From NCBI GenBank assembly GCA_009691815.1, contig SIAL01000095.1:1-10311 (forward strand): 10,311 nucleotides of DNA. Reading direction: 5' to 3'. Position numbers and translations under genes: made by a program. The notes below the pieces were generated by a model that searched no databases, was not told where the DNA came from, and worked only from the letters and a program-made list of their open reading frames with translations. This DNA comes from Gemmataceae bacterium (GTDB lineage: Bacteria > Planctomycetota > Planctomycetia > Gemmatales > Gemmataceae). This document shows, one piece after another, positions 1 to 6,798 of this stretch. Each line of letters begins with the position of its first letter. Position 1 is the stretch's first letter.

Positions 1-107
1 GCCACATTAGAGAGGAGAAACCGCATTTTTGGGTGGGCCATCCCATCGAAGCCTTGGCCGCGGCGTACACCGGTTTGCGTCCTATTGGGCTTAGACGAAA
101 TATTTAG
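1..107 (+). CDS. Possible 3' end of an unidentified gene (partial)
   Basis: The frame beginning at base 3 is open from the window edge to a TAG at 105-107, giving 34 residues that include GHPIEALAAAYTGLRPIGLR. The codons (gcc, ttg, gcg, ggc) resemble those of the real genes further on, and the peptide has a protein-like mix with an Ala-rich amphipathic stretch. I do not recognise the family. Frame 1 is also open, from base 1 to a TAG at 160-162, but its Arg/Pro-rich translation looks less like a protein. No start codon can be judged because the gene would begin outside the window. Chance openness over about 100 bases is common, so this is a tentative call. Confidence 0.3.
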   Translation, partial: HIREEKPHFWVGHPIEALAAAYTGLRPIGLRRNI

Positions 108-186
108 AACCCAATTCGCCCGCATTATTACCCATCGCAAAATAGCGAAACCACCAAGCTAGGTTGCCAGATTCGGCCCTTAACAA

Positions 187-211
187 GGCGAGCGACGGGC
201 GTTTCCGTTGG
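187..211 (+). repeat. Hairpin repeat, type A, copy 1
   Basis: The element opens with AGGCGAGCG, identical over 9 bases to the start of the copy at 270-301. A hairpin follows: CGACGG (193-198) pairs with CCGTTG (205-210), six pairs including one G-T wobble, around a 6-base loop. The body after the shared opening differs from copy 2, so the kinship rests on the 9-base match plus the same arrangement of opening and hairpin. This is the least certain of the three type A copies. Confidence 0.4.
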
Positions 212-214
212 CAA

Positions 215-250
215 TCTTTACGAGCCGGATGCGGGAGCGACGGACAAATG
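215..250 (+). repeat. 36-bp direct repeat, type B, copy 1
   Basis: The 36 bases at 215-250 match those at 365-400 at 32 positions. Both begin TCTTTACGAGCCGGA and end CGGACAAATG. The four differences all fall in the central part (base 16 and the 10-base core). The core of this copy can form only a weak hairpin around a GGGA loop, whereas copy 2 pairs better. Confidence 0.75.
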
Positions 251-269
251 AGGCACCAGACCAACAACT

Positions 270-301
270 AGGCGAGCGGCAGGCGGAAGCCCGCTGATTC
301 T
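270..301 (+). repeat. Hairpin repeat, type A, copy 2
   Basis: The element reads AGGCGAGCGG followed by a hairpin and GATTCT. In the hairpin (275-295), GGC pairs with GCC around a GGAA loop, a GNRA-type tetraloop. A second short stem, AGCG with CGCT, lies outside it, separated by a 3-base bulge. A diverged inverted copy lies at 486-516, and copy 1 shares its first 9 bases. It sits 20 bases after a type B element, so the two types are interleaved. Confidence 0.6.
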
Positions 302-364
302 ATGGGGATTTTTGCTGGCCGGAATCGTCCGTTTTGCATTTGCGCCCCTGCTCGTTTTGTTTTT

Positions 365-400
365 TCTTTACGAGCCGGACGCGTCAGCGTCGGACAAATG
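365..400 (+). repeat. 36-bp direct repeat, type B, copy 2
   Basis: This is the second copy of the 36-base element (32 of 36 bases shared with 215-250), 150 bases downstream. Its centre forms a perfect 5-bp stem, GACGC with GCGTC, around a GTCA loop. The stem extends by two more pairs if one G bulges out. The shared outer sequences with a variable palindromic core are typical of dispersed intergenic repeats. From memory, motifs of this kind are common in planctomycete genomes, but I could not check that. Confidence 0.75.
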
Positions 401-485
401 TTGCACCTACCTACACTTTATCCCACTGTCCGGTTTTTGGTGGCCAGACCAGTCGCTCACACGCCCCGGCACGGGTATATTCTCA

Positions 486-516
486 AGAATTAGTGGCTCA
501 CGCCCACCGATCGCCT
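486..516 (-). repeat. Hairpin repeat, type A, inverted copy 3
   Basis: Read on the minus strand, this segment starts AGGCGATCGG and ends AATTCT. It aligns with the plus-strand copy at 270-301 at about 24 of 32 positions with one gap. The core keeps the same architecture: GGC pairs with GCC around a GTGA loop, again of GNRA type. Its distance of about 45 bases past the oxidoreductase stop codon means it would lie in the 3' untranslated region of that gene's transcript, in the same sense. Confidence 0.5.
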
Positions 517-560
517 GGGTTTCGTGAATGGGTATGTCTTCCTTTTGGCAGGACCCAAAT

Positions 561-1826
561 TCAAACCTCGGCAAACACCATTCCCGAAGCCTCACAGAGT
601 TCCCGGCGCATTGCATCCATGGGTAGGGCAACTTCGTCCACGGCGTTTTTGAATAAATCGCCAACCAAAAGATCGATGATATGCCTTTTCATTTCCGGGT
701 GTTTGCGGATGAAAGCCCCAAAGTTAAATCCCTCATAAAAAGCATAGACAAGTCGCTTCATGCGGTTCATTCCCTGAAGGAATTCCGGCTCCCACGAACC
801 AAGGGTTTGTTGGCCAAGGTCGCCCCGAGCAAAGCCTTCAATGATGGCATCGGCAGCCATTTCACCGGATTTTAACGCAAGAAATACTCCCGAAGAATAG
901 ATCGGGTCCAAAAATCCAAAGGCATCCCCAACCAGCACCCATCCCGGTCCGGAAATCTGTTTCGATTGATAAGAAAAATCCTTGGTGGCGTAGTAGGGTC
1001 CAACCCGCTCCCCGACACTTACTCGTTTCAATACTGCCGGGCACCGACTCAATTCTCGATGAAACACCTCCTCATGGGTGCCACAATCGGGACCAAAAAG
1101 TTCGTCCATGGACGATACCACCCCCACCGAAAGCATATCGTTGTGCTGAGGGATATACCAAAACCAACCTTTTTTATCCTTGGTTGCGCAAACAAGGGTC
1201 GCTCCCTCATCGAGGCCCGCTTCACGGGACGCACCCCTGTAGTAGGTCCAAAGGGATGCTTTGCGAAGGTGTTTATCGGCCACTTTGAGCCCTAGTTTGT
1301 TCATGATGAGCGAACTTTGCCCGGTGGCATCCACCACCACATCACAAAAAATATCCTGTTCCCGTCCTTCGGAATCTCGAACATGAACTCCAACAGCCTT
1401 CGTGCCGTCCATTAGGACATCCATCGCCCTTAGCCCGTAACTCACCCTGACGCCATGTTCCTTGGCGTTTTCAAGGAGCATCGAATCGAACTCTTCCCGA
1501 ACCACTTGCCAGGTTTGGGCGGCTTCATGAGGGTTGTTCTCGAAAAAATAAAACGGCTGCGATTCTTTGCCGGATTCCGATACAAATTGCACGGAATATT
1601 TCTTTTGAAAGCGGCTAGCCTTTATCTTGTCGAGGGCCCCTAATCGCTTTAGCGTCCAATAGGTGGCGGGCATCAAAGATTCACCGATATGAAAACGGGG
1701 GCCCTTTTCGCGCTCGAGGATTTGCACCGAATAGCCCGCTTGGGCACAGATTGTTCCCACCGTTGCCCCGGCAGGACCACCCCCGATGACAACGATTTGC
1801 GGGGGCTTGGCAAGGGGGTAGACCAT
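561..1826 (-). CDS. FAD-dependent oxidoreductase, flavin-dependent halogenase-like
   Basis: This is a cytoplasmic flavoprotein of the tryptophan halogenase / geranylgeranyl reductase superfamily. Residues below count from a GTG at 1835 (424 aa); I prefer the ATG at 1826 (421 aa), which has AGAG 8 bases upstream. The FAD-binding GGGPAG is at 18-23, GES..P at 51-56 and DATG at 169-172. A Trp-x-Trp-x-Ile-Pro motif is at 224-229, and Phe-x-x-Pro-x-x-Ser-x-Gly is at 308-316 just after the GDAFG flavin motif at 303-307. Both of these motifs are used to recognise flavin-dependent halogenases. Lys78 or Lys79, in FQKKYSVQF, lies where the family has its catalytic lysine. Length fits the shorter phenol/pyrrole-type enzymes. 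The substrate is unknown and no flavin reductase is nearby. Family assignment is strong; true halogenation is inferred, since related hydroxylases and reductases share the fold. Confidence 0.85.
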   Translation of the reverse strand: MVYPLAKPPQIVVIGGGPAGATVGTICAQAGYSVQILEREKGPRFHIGESLMPATYWTLKRLGALDKIKASRFQKKYSVQFVSESGKESQPFYFFENNPHEAAQTWQVVREEFDSMLLENAKEHGVRVSYGLRAMDVLMDGTKAVGVHVRDSEGREQDIFCDVVVDATGQSSLIMNKLGLKVADKHLRKASLWTYYRGASREAGLDEGATLVCATKDKKGWFWYIPQHNDMLSVGVVSSMDELFGPDCGTHEEVFHRELSRCPAVLKRVSVGERVGPYYATKDFSYQSKQISGPGWVLVGDAFGFLDPIYSSGVFLALKSGEMAADAIIEGFARGDLGQQTLGSWEPEFLQGMNRMKRLVYAFYEGFNFGAFIRKHPEMKRHIIDLLVGDLFKNAVDEVALPMDAMRRELCEASGMVFAEV

Positions 1827-1855
1827 GAATGGCACTCTAATAGTTGTTCAAACAA

Positions 1856-1885
1856 ATAATAGCCCTTTAACCCTCCATTTGTCAA
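1856..1885 (-). promoter_or_regulatory. Sigma70-type promoter of the halogenase-like gene
   Basis: On the minus strand, TTGACA (1885-1880, a perfect -35 box) is followed after 18 bases by TATTAT (1861-1856, five of six matches to TATAAT). Transcription would begin near 1849, giving a leader of about 23 bases to the preferred ATG at 1826, or about 14 to the GTG at 1835. The spacing and position make this a credible housekeeping promoter, although planctomycete promoters are less well characterised. Confidence 0.6.
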
Positions 1886-1973
1886 TTGCAAAACCCTTTT
1901 TCTTCCCCTCCACCAGCATGGGTATGACATTTCACCCTAGAATTCCTTTTAGTGTTGGATGCGGATTGAACTT

Positions 1974-1980
1974 GGGAGGA
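1974..1980 (+). promoter_or_regulatory. Ribosome binding site deciding the start at 1990
   Basis: GGGAGGA lies 9 bases before the ATG at 1990 and is the clearest Shine-Dalgarno sequence in the window. It settles the start of the small secreted protein. The same frame is open back to an ATG at 1825, but that would run over the promoter and first codon of the divergent gene and would bury the signal peptide. A TAGAAT at 1938-1943 could be a -10 box, though it has no convincing -35 partner. Confidence 0.75.
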
Positions 1981-1989
1981 TGTTTCCCC

Positions 1990-2643
1990 ATGCGTCCCAG
2001 ATATGGCCTTCTAGCCGCAATGGTTTTTCTTGGCTTTCATCCAGCTTGGATGGTACCCGTTTCCGCTTGTTTTCCTTTGCAAAGGCAAGGTCGGGCGAAT
2101 CCCTTTGCGGACGGGACCTTTTCCTTAAATTCCATGACCGCCCGTGAGGTGCTTGAGCTTCGTGTCCACTGTTTGCGGATGGCCAAAACCTTGATGGAGA
2201 CCGATTCCCCGGAACTTTTGGAAAAAGCCTTGGAAAGTCCGGATTTCAAGCACAGAACCGCCGCCGCTATCACCTTGGGACTTAACCAAACCCCAAATGA
2301 AAACCTCTTTGGGCTTCTTCAGGACGGGCATGGTTTTGTTGCCCTGGCCCCACGGGAATCGTGCATCATCATCGCCATCAAAAAGCACCAGAAAAAGGAT
2401 GTTGATTTCGGCCCCTTCCTTGACAGTTCCCCGGCGGAACGAAAAGCGGCAGCGGATATGTGGCGCGAATGGTTCAAAAAGAAAGGGGTCACCGTTCCTG
2501 GTCCCAAAAAACCAATGGAAGAAAAGCCGGTTAAGAAAGGGGATTCCCCAAAGGCCAACCCTGCCAAGGTCGAACCCGCCCCCACACAAAAGGAACCCAA
2601 GGATGATCCACCCCTCAATAATCCCTTAGTCCCACCGGTATAA
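1990..2643 (+). CDS. Secreted protein (probable lipoprotein) with HEAT-like core
   Basis: The 217-residue product is not a named family that I recognise. Residues 1-27 form an export signal: a basic start (MRPR), a hydrophobic stretch at about 6-16, and VSAC at 24-27. VSAC fits a lipobox, so Cys27 may be lipidated and the protein membrane-anchored. The Pro and His residues in this segment make the prediction less clean. Residues about 83-131 (from SPDFKHRTAAAITLGL) look like one or two helical repeats of HEAT type. MWREWF at 158-163 resembles the Trp-rich end seen in many planctomycete HEAT-like proteins. The tail from about 167 is rich in Lys, Pro and Glu and likely disordered. The gene diverges from the halogenase-like gene and lies 101 bases before the PSCyt1 gene. 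Its role is unknown. Confidence 0.75.
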   Translation: MRPRYGLLAAMVFLGFHPAWMVPVSACFPLQRQGRANPFADGTFSLNSMTAREVLELRVHCLRMAKTLMETDSPELLEKALESPDFKHRTAAAITLGLNQTPNENLFGLLQDGHGFVALAPRESCIIIAIKKHQKKDVDFGPFLDSSPAERKAAADMWREWFKKKGVTVPGPKKPMEEKPVKKGDSPKANPAKVEPAPTQKEPKDDPPLNNPLVPPV

Positions 2644-2744
2644 CCCTGGATTTTGCCCGAAAATGTGCCGATTTACCATAGACAACTCCGGGTGTAAGGA
2701 ATGGAATAGTAAGACCTGCCTTAATCCCTCCCCAGAAACTCCCA

Positions 2745-5384
2745 ATGGCCTGTAAACCTCAACTTTGTTGGATTGGCTGTGCCTTTTGGGCCACCTTTGC
2801 TTTTCCCGCCAAGGGCGAAGAACCGGTTGATTTTGAAAAACATATCCGTCCCCTTTTTGTGGAACATTGCCTTGCTTGCCATGGGCCGAAAAAACAGCAG
2901 GCCTCCCTAAGGTTGGATAGTCGAAATCACGCGCTTACCGGCGGTGAATCGGGGAAGGTGATTGTTCCGGGGAAACCGGATGCAAGCGCCCTGTACCAAC
3001 ACCTGTTGTCAGACGCCGAAAAACGGATGCCACCCAAAAACCCGCTTTCCAAAGAGCAGATAACAAAGATCCGCGACTGGATTTCTCAGGGCGCCAATTG
3101 GCCCAAAGAAACGGTTGTTGTTGCCGCCAAAGCGTCTGACCTTTGGGCGCTGAAAACGCCGGTTTCCCCTCCGATTCCCAAAGGGGTGGCCTCGATACCC
3201 TGCAAAGATCCGATCGACCGGTTTATTGCGGAAAAGATCCACAAGGAAGGGTTAGCTTTGGCCCCGGTCGCGGACCCACGCACCCTTTATCGACGGGCCT
3301 CCTTTGTCCTCACCGGCCTACCGCCCACCCCGGAAAAAATGGAGGCTTTTCTCAACGATAAGCGGCCGGATGCCTGGCAATGGGCCTTGGAAGAACTTTT
3401 CGAGGGAACCGCCCATTCCGAGCGCTGGGCGCGTCATTGGATGGATGTATCCCGGTATAGCGACACCAAAGGGTATGTCTTCTTTCAAGATGGCCAATAT
3501 CCTTGGAGTTGGGCTTATCGCGATTGGCTTATCCGAGCCTTCCGGGAAGATAGGCGCTTTGATGGCTTTATCAAAGCCCAGATTGCCGCCGACCGACTCT
3601 TGGAAACAGGGCGCGGGCCCGTGGAAGATTTGCCCGCCTTGGGTTTTCTGGCCCTTGGTGGCCGCTTTATGAACAACAACCATGATATCATTGATGACCG
3701 CATTGATGTTGTTTCCCGTGGACTTTTGGGGCTAACCGTTACCTGTGCAAGGTGCCACGACCACAAATTCGATCCCGTAAGCATGGCGGATTACTACAGC
3801 CTTCACTCGGTTTTTGCCAACTCGGTGGAACCCGAGGTGCCTCCGCTGTTTGGCGCGCCTCCTATTACGCCCGAATACGAAGCATTTCGCAAGGAACTTG
3901 TCCTTCGCGAGGAAAAGCTAGTGCTTTTAATCCGCGAAAAACATCAGAAAAATTTGTCCGCCTCCAAAGAACGGCTGGCGGAACATTTGATTGTTCTCCA
4001 AACGCTTCGAGGCAAGCCCGCCCAAGATGATTTTATGCTTTTGACCGATCCCAATGAACCCAATCCGACCCTTCTCAAAAGGTGGCGGGTGTGGCTCGAT
4101 TCACCCGCTCAAAAAACGGATCCGATTTGGGGACTTTGGTGGAGGATCGAAGGCCTTCCTCCCGAGGGGTTTGCCCAAAAATTGGCCCTCCTCCTTCAGG
4201 ACAAAATCATCCAATCCCCCAAAGATCTCGTTGCGGGGATCGAAAAAGCCAAGCCCAACACCTTGGCTGAAGCCGCCAAAGCCTTTGCCGGGTTTGTTAC
4301 CAAAACCCTCTCTCCCCAAGACAGGAATGCCCCTTGGAACACGCCCCAAGCAGCGTTTACCGACCTAGAGCTTTTTCCAGATCGACCTTCTCAGGCGGTC
4401 TTGCAGGATTTGCGAAAAAAGGTGGAGCAGTGGCGCATTGATGGCAAGGGTGCCCCGCCTAGGGCCCATGCCTTGGTGGATACGCCCGATCCCAAGCCCG
4501 GTCGGATATACCTTCGTGGCAACCCCCTTCGACCGGGTCCAGAGGCGGCACGAATCATCCCGCCGAGTATTGGTAGGTCGATGCCGATAACCTCCGGTTC
4601 AGGCCGCCTCGAATTGGCCGAAACCATCACACATGCGCAGCACCCGCTTTTGGTCCGGGTCTGGGTTAACCGGGTTTGGATGACCTGTTTTGGCGAAGGC
4701 CTTGTTCGCACCCCGGGCGATTTTGGCAGTCGCGGTGAGCCACCCACCCACCCGGAATTACTCGACCATTTGGCCCATTCGTTTATCGAGGATGGATGGT
4801 CCACCCGTCGGTTGCTAAGGCGCATTCTATCCAGTGCGTCGTGGGCCAGGTCGGTACAAATCCCCGCCGGTTCGCTTGAAAAGGATCCCGAAAATCGCCT
4901 ATTGTCCCACCAGTCTTCACGAAGGCTTGATTTCGAGGCCCTGCGCGATTCCATGCTCCTTGTTTCCGGAAGGTTGAACCCCTCGGTAAGCGGCCCCTCT
5001 TCCAAGGATTTGAATGCACCAAGGCGGACACTGTACTTGCACATTGACAGGCTTCAGATACCGGGCATTTTAAGGAATTTTGATTTTCCCTCGCCGGATG
5101 CAACCTCCCCTAAACGAGATCAAACAACGACACCCATACAGGCGCTTTGGCTTTTGAATAATCCGTTCGGCATGGTCTGTGCCGAGGGCCTTGCCAAGCG
5201 GGCGGGCGATTCGGCCAAGGCCGATGCTTGGACCAATGCCCTTTTTCGCATTGCTTTGCAAAGACCGCCTAGTAAAGAAGAGACGACAACCATTAAAGAT
5301 TTTTTAACCAAACAGGGACCAGACGGCCCGGTCCGGGCGGCCCAGGCACTTTTGGCGTCCAACGAATTTACCTTTGTGGATTGA
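2745..5384 (+). CDS. PSCyt1-DUF1549-DUF1553 domain secreted cytochrome-type protein
   Basis: This 879-residue protein has the standard planctomycete three-part layout. A signal peptide of about 22 residues is followed by a PSCyt1 c-type cytochrome domain (about 27-120) with haem motif C42-x-x-C45-H46 and Met95 in RMPP as a likely axial ligand. DUF1549 (about 150-365) contains SERWARHWMDVSRY and a second CxxCH at C334-C337-H338 in CARCHDHKFDP, so two haems are possible. The linker at about 378-415 is rich in Lys and Glu and may be coiled coil. DUF1553 (about 590-870) includes HPLLVRVWVNRVW and TTPIQALWLLNNPF. Export and haem attachment imply action outside the cytoplasmic membrane. The reaction is not established; roles in degrading complex carbon have been suggested for such gene pairs. 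No good Shine-Dalgarno precedes this ATG, the first possible start in the frame. Two DUF1501 genes follow directly. Confidence 0.93.
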   Translation: MACKPQLCWIGCAFWATFAFPAKGEEPVDFEKHIRPLFVEHCLACHGPKKQQASLRLDSRNHALTGGESGKVIVPGKPDASALYQHLLSDAEKRMPPKNPLSKEQITKIRDWISQGANWPKETVVVAAKASDLWALKTPVSPPIPKGVASIPCKDPIDRFIAEKIHKEGLALAPVADPRTLYRRASFVLTGLPPTPEKMEAFLNDKRPDAWQWALEELFEGTAHSERWARHWMDVSRYSDTKGYVFFQDGQYPWSWAYRDWLIRAFREDRRFDGFIKAQIAADRLLETGRGPVEDLPALGFLALGGRFMNNNHDIIDDRIDVVSRGLLGLTVTCARCHDHKFDPVSMADYYSLHSVFANSVEPEVPPLFGAPPITPEYEAFRKELVLREEKLVLLIREKHQKNLSASKERLAEHLIVLQTLRGKPAQDDFMLLTDPNEPNPTLLKRWRVWLDSPAQKTDPIWGLWWRIEGLPPEGFAQKLALLLQDKIIQSPKDLVAGIEKAKPNTLAEAAKAFAGFVTKTLSPQDRNAPWNTPQAAFTDLELFPDRPSQAVLQDLRKKVEQWRIDGKGAPPRAHALVDTPDPKPGRIYLRGNPLRPGPEAARIIPPSIGRSMPITSGSGRLELAETITHAQHPLLVRVWVNRVWMTCFGEGLVRTPGDFGSRGEPPTHPELLDHLAHSFIEDGWSTRRLLRRILSSASWARSVQIPAGSLEKDPENRLLSHQSSRRLDFEALRDSMLLVSGRLNPSVSGPSSKDLNAPRRTLYLHIDRLQIPGILRNFDFPSPDATSPKRDQTTTPIQALWLLNNPFGMVCAEGLAKRAGDSAKADAWTNALFRIALQRPPSKEETTTIKDFLTKQGPDGPVRAAQALLASNEFTFVD

Positions 5385-5391
5385 AACACGA

Positions 5392-6798
5392 ATGAAACAA
5401 AAAGGATCGATCTTAGAGCTTGTCAATCGCCGGGGATTCCTGGGGGCCCTTCCCTACGGCCTTGGCGCCACCGCCATGGCCTTAACCAATCCCGCAACCG
5501 CTGGCGACTTGACCCCACACCCATCGCGATTTCCCGGCAAAGCCAAACGCGTCGTTCACCTGTTCATGAATGGCGGTCCAAGCCAAGTTGACACCTTCGA
5601 CCCAAAGCCACTCCTCGACAAGTATCATGGAAAACCTGTTCCAGAAGCCTCCTTGCGCACGGAACGAAAGACCGCGGGCGTCATGCGCTCGCCTTTTAAG
5701 TTTCAAAAATATGGCCAATCCGGGCTCGAAGTAAGTGAACTGTTTCACCTTACCGCGACGCGCCATGCGGATAGGCTTTGTGTGGTTCGGTCCATGTTCG
5801 CCGAGGTTCCCAACCACGAACCCTCGCTGATGTTAATGAATACGGGCGATGGCCGCTTGCCTCGCCCTAGCCTTGGGTCATGGTTGCTTTATGGGCTGGG
5901 CACCGAGGGGGAAAACTTGCCCGCGTTTGTGGTGCTTTGCCCGGGTGGCTTGCCCATCGTTGGCGTGCAAAACTGGCGTAGTGCTTTTCTGCCGGGTGCC
6001 TTCCAAGGGGTTCACCTTGACACTTCTCAAACCGACCCAACCAAGTTATTGGAGAATCTCAAACACCAAAAGTGGAACTCCAATGATCGACGGGAACAGA
6101 TGAATTTACTGGCCAAGCTCAACCTTGAACATTTGGCGAAGCATCCTGGAAAGGATGCCGCCCATGCCGCCATGGAGGCACGAATGGAATCGTTTGAGTT
6201 GGCGTATCGAATGCAGGCCGAAGCCCTTGGGGCTTTGGATCTTTCCGACGAACCAAAGATCCTCAAAGACCGCTATGGTGATACGATCCATGGTCGCCAA
6301 CTCATGCTGACAAGACGACTTTTGGAACGGGGGGTCCGTATGGTTCAGGTGTGGAGCGGCGGTGGCCAACCATGGGACAACCATGACGGATTGGATGGCC
6401 AACACCGCTCTCTTTCCCGAAGCTGGGACCAACCCATTTGCGCCTTTTTGGACGACTTATTGCAAAGAGGGATGCTTGAAGACACTCTTGTTCTTTGGGG
6501 TGGCGAGTTTGGCAGGACTCCGGTTGCCGAACTGCCCGGTTTGTCGGGGCGCGATCACAACCACTATGGATTTTCCGTTTGGATGGCCGGAGGCGGGGTC
6601 CGTGGTGGGACAACCTACGGGGCGACCGACGACTTTGGATTTCAGGCGGTGGAGAAACCCGTAAGTGTGCATGACCTTCACGCGACCATGCTTCACTTGC
6701 TAGGATTTGATCATGAAAAACTAACCTTTCGTTATGCCGGTCGAGATTTTCGCTTAACCGATGTTCATGGTGAAGTGGTTCGGGGCCTATTAGCATGA
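5392..6798 (+). CDS. DUF1501 family protein A, Tat-exported
   Basis: The 468-residue product belongs to DUF1501, related in fold to the alkaline phosphatase/sulfatase superfamily. The twin-arginine signal is NRRGFLG (Arg13, Arg14) followed by a hydrophobic stretch ending near NPATAG, so it is exported folded. Superfamily-type metal-site motifs are visible: NGGPSQVDTFDPKP at about 60-73, WDNHD at 328-332, GGEFGRTP at 370-377 and GRDHNHYGFS at 386-395, with VHDLHATMLHLLG near 426-438. I chose the ATG at 5392, 7 bases past the upstream stop; a TTG at 5374 in the same frame would overlap that gene. There is no strong Shine-Dalgarno, which fits translation coupled to the PSCyt1 gene. The enzymatic activity of DUF1501 is not known; hydrolysis of a phosphate or sulfate ester is inference from fold. 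Confidence 0.92.
   Translation: MKQKGSILELVNRRGFLGALPYGLGATAMALTNPATAGDLTPHPSRFPGKAKRVVHLFMNGGPSQVDTFDPKPLLDKYHGKPVPEASLRTERKTAGVMRSPFKFQKYGQSGLEVSELFHLTATRHADRLCVVRSMFAEVPNHEPSLMLMNTGDGRLPRPSLGSWLLYGLGTEGENLPAFVVLCPGGLPIVGVQNWRSAFLPGAFQGVHLDTSQTDPTKLLENLKHQKWNSNDRREQMNLLAKLNLEHLAKHPGKDAAHAAMEARMESFELAYRMQAEALGALDLSDEPKILKDRYGDTIHGRQLMLTRRLLERGVRMVQVWSGGGQPWDNHDGLDGQHRSLSRSWDQPICAFLDDLLQRGMLEDTLVLWGGEFGRTPVAELPGLSGRDHNHYGFSVWMAGGGVRGGTTYGATDDFGFQAVEKPVSVHDLHATMLHLLGFDHEKLTFRYAGRDFRLTDVHGEVVRGLLA

Larger units (their letters stand above)
108..560. other. Intergenic region with repeat cluster, no convincing gene
   Basis: This stretch separates the possible gene tail at the left edge from the stop codon of the minus-strand oxidoreductase at 561. 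Three short plus-strand reading frames (starting at 302, 312 and 334) overlap one another. Their translations are rich in Arg, Cys, Phe and Pro, and none has a ribosome binding site or recognisable motif, so I do not call them genes. What the region does hold is a set of imperfect direct and inverted repeats, several able to form hairpins, listed separately. I see no clear rho-independent terminator with a T-run for either flanking gene. Confidence 0.7.

Noticed and set aside
187..516. CRISPR array
   Set aside because: The repeats are imperfect, of two types, in both orientations and with uneven spacing; no cas genes are present.
302..738. Three overlapping plus-strand reading frames starting at 302, 312 and 334
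   Set aside because: They overlap one another in different frames, lack ribosome binding sites, have atypical Arg/Cys/Phe-rich translations, and the longest runs into the 3' end of the well-supported minus-strand gene. One includes a type B repeat copy.
1825..1989. Upstream extension of the small lipoprotein gene to an ATG at 1825
   Set aside because: It would overlap the divergent gene's start and promoter and hide the signal peptide; GGGAGGA at 1974-1980 supports 1990 instead.
4391..5044. 217-residue antisense open frame within the PSCyt1 gene
   Set aside because: It is a mirror of strongly conserved DUF1553 coding sequence, with an Arg/Ser/Pro-rich translation and no recognisable domain.
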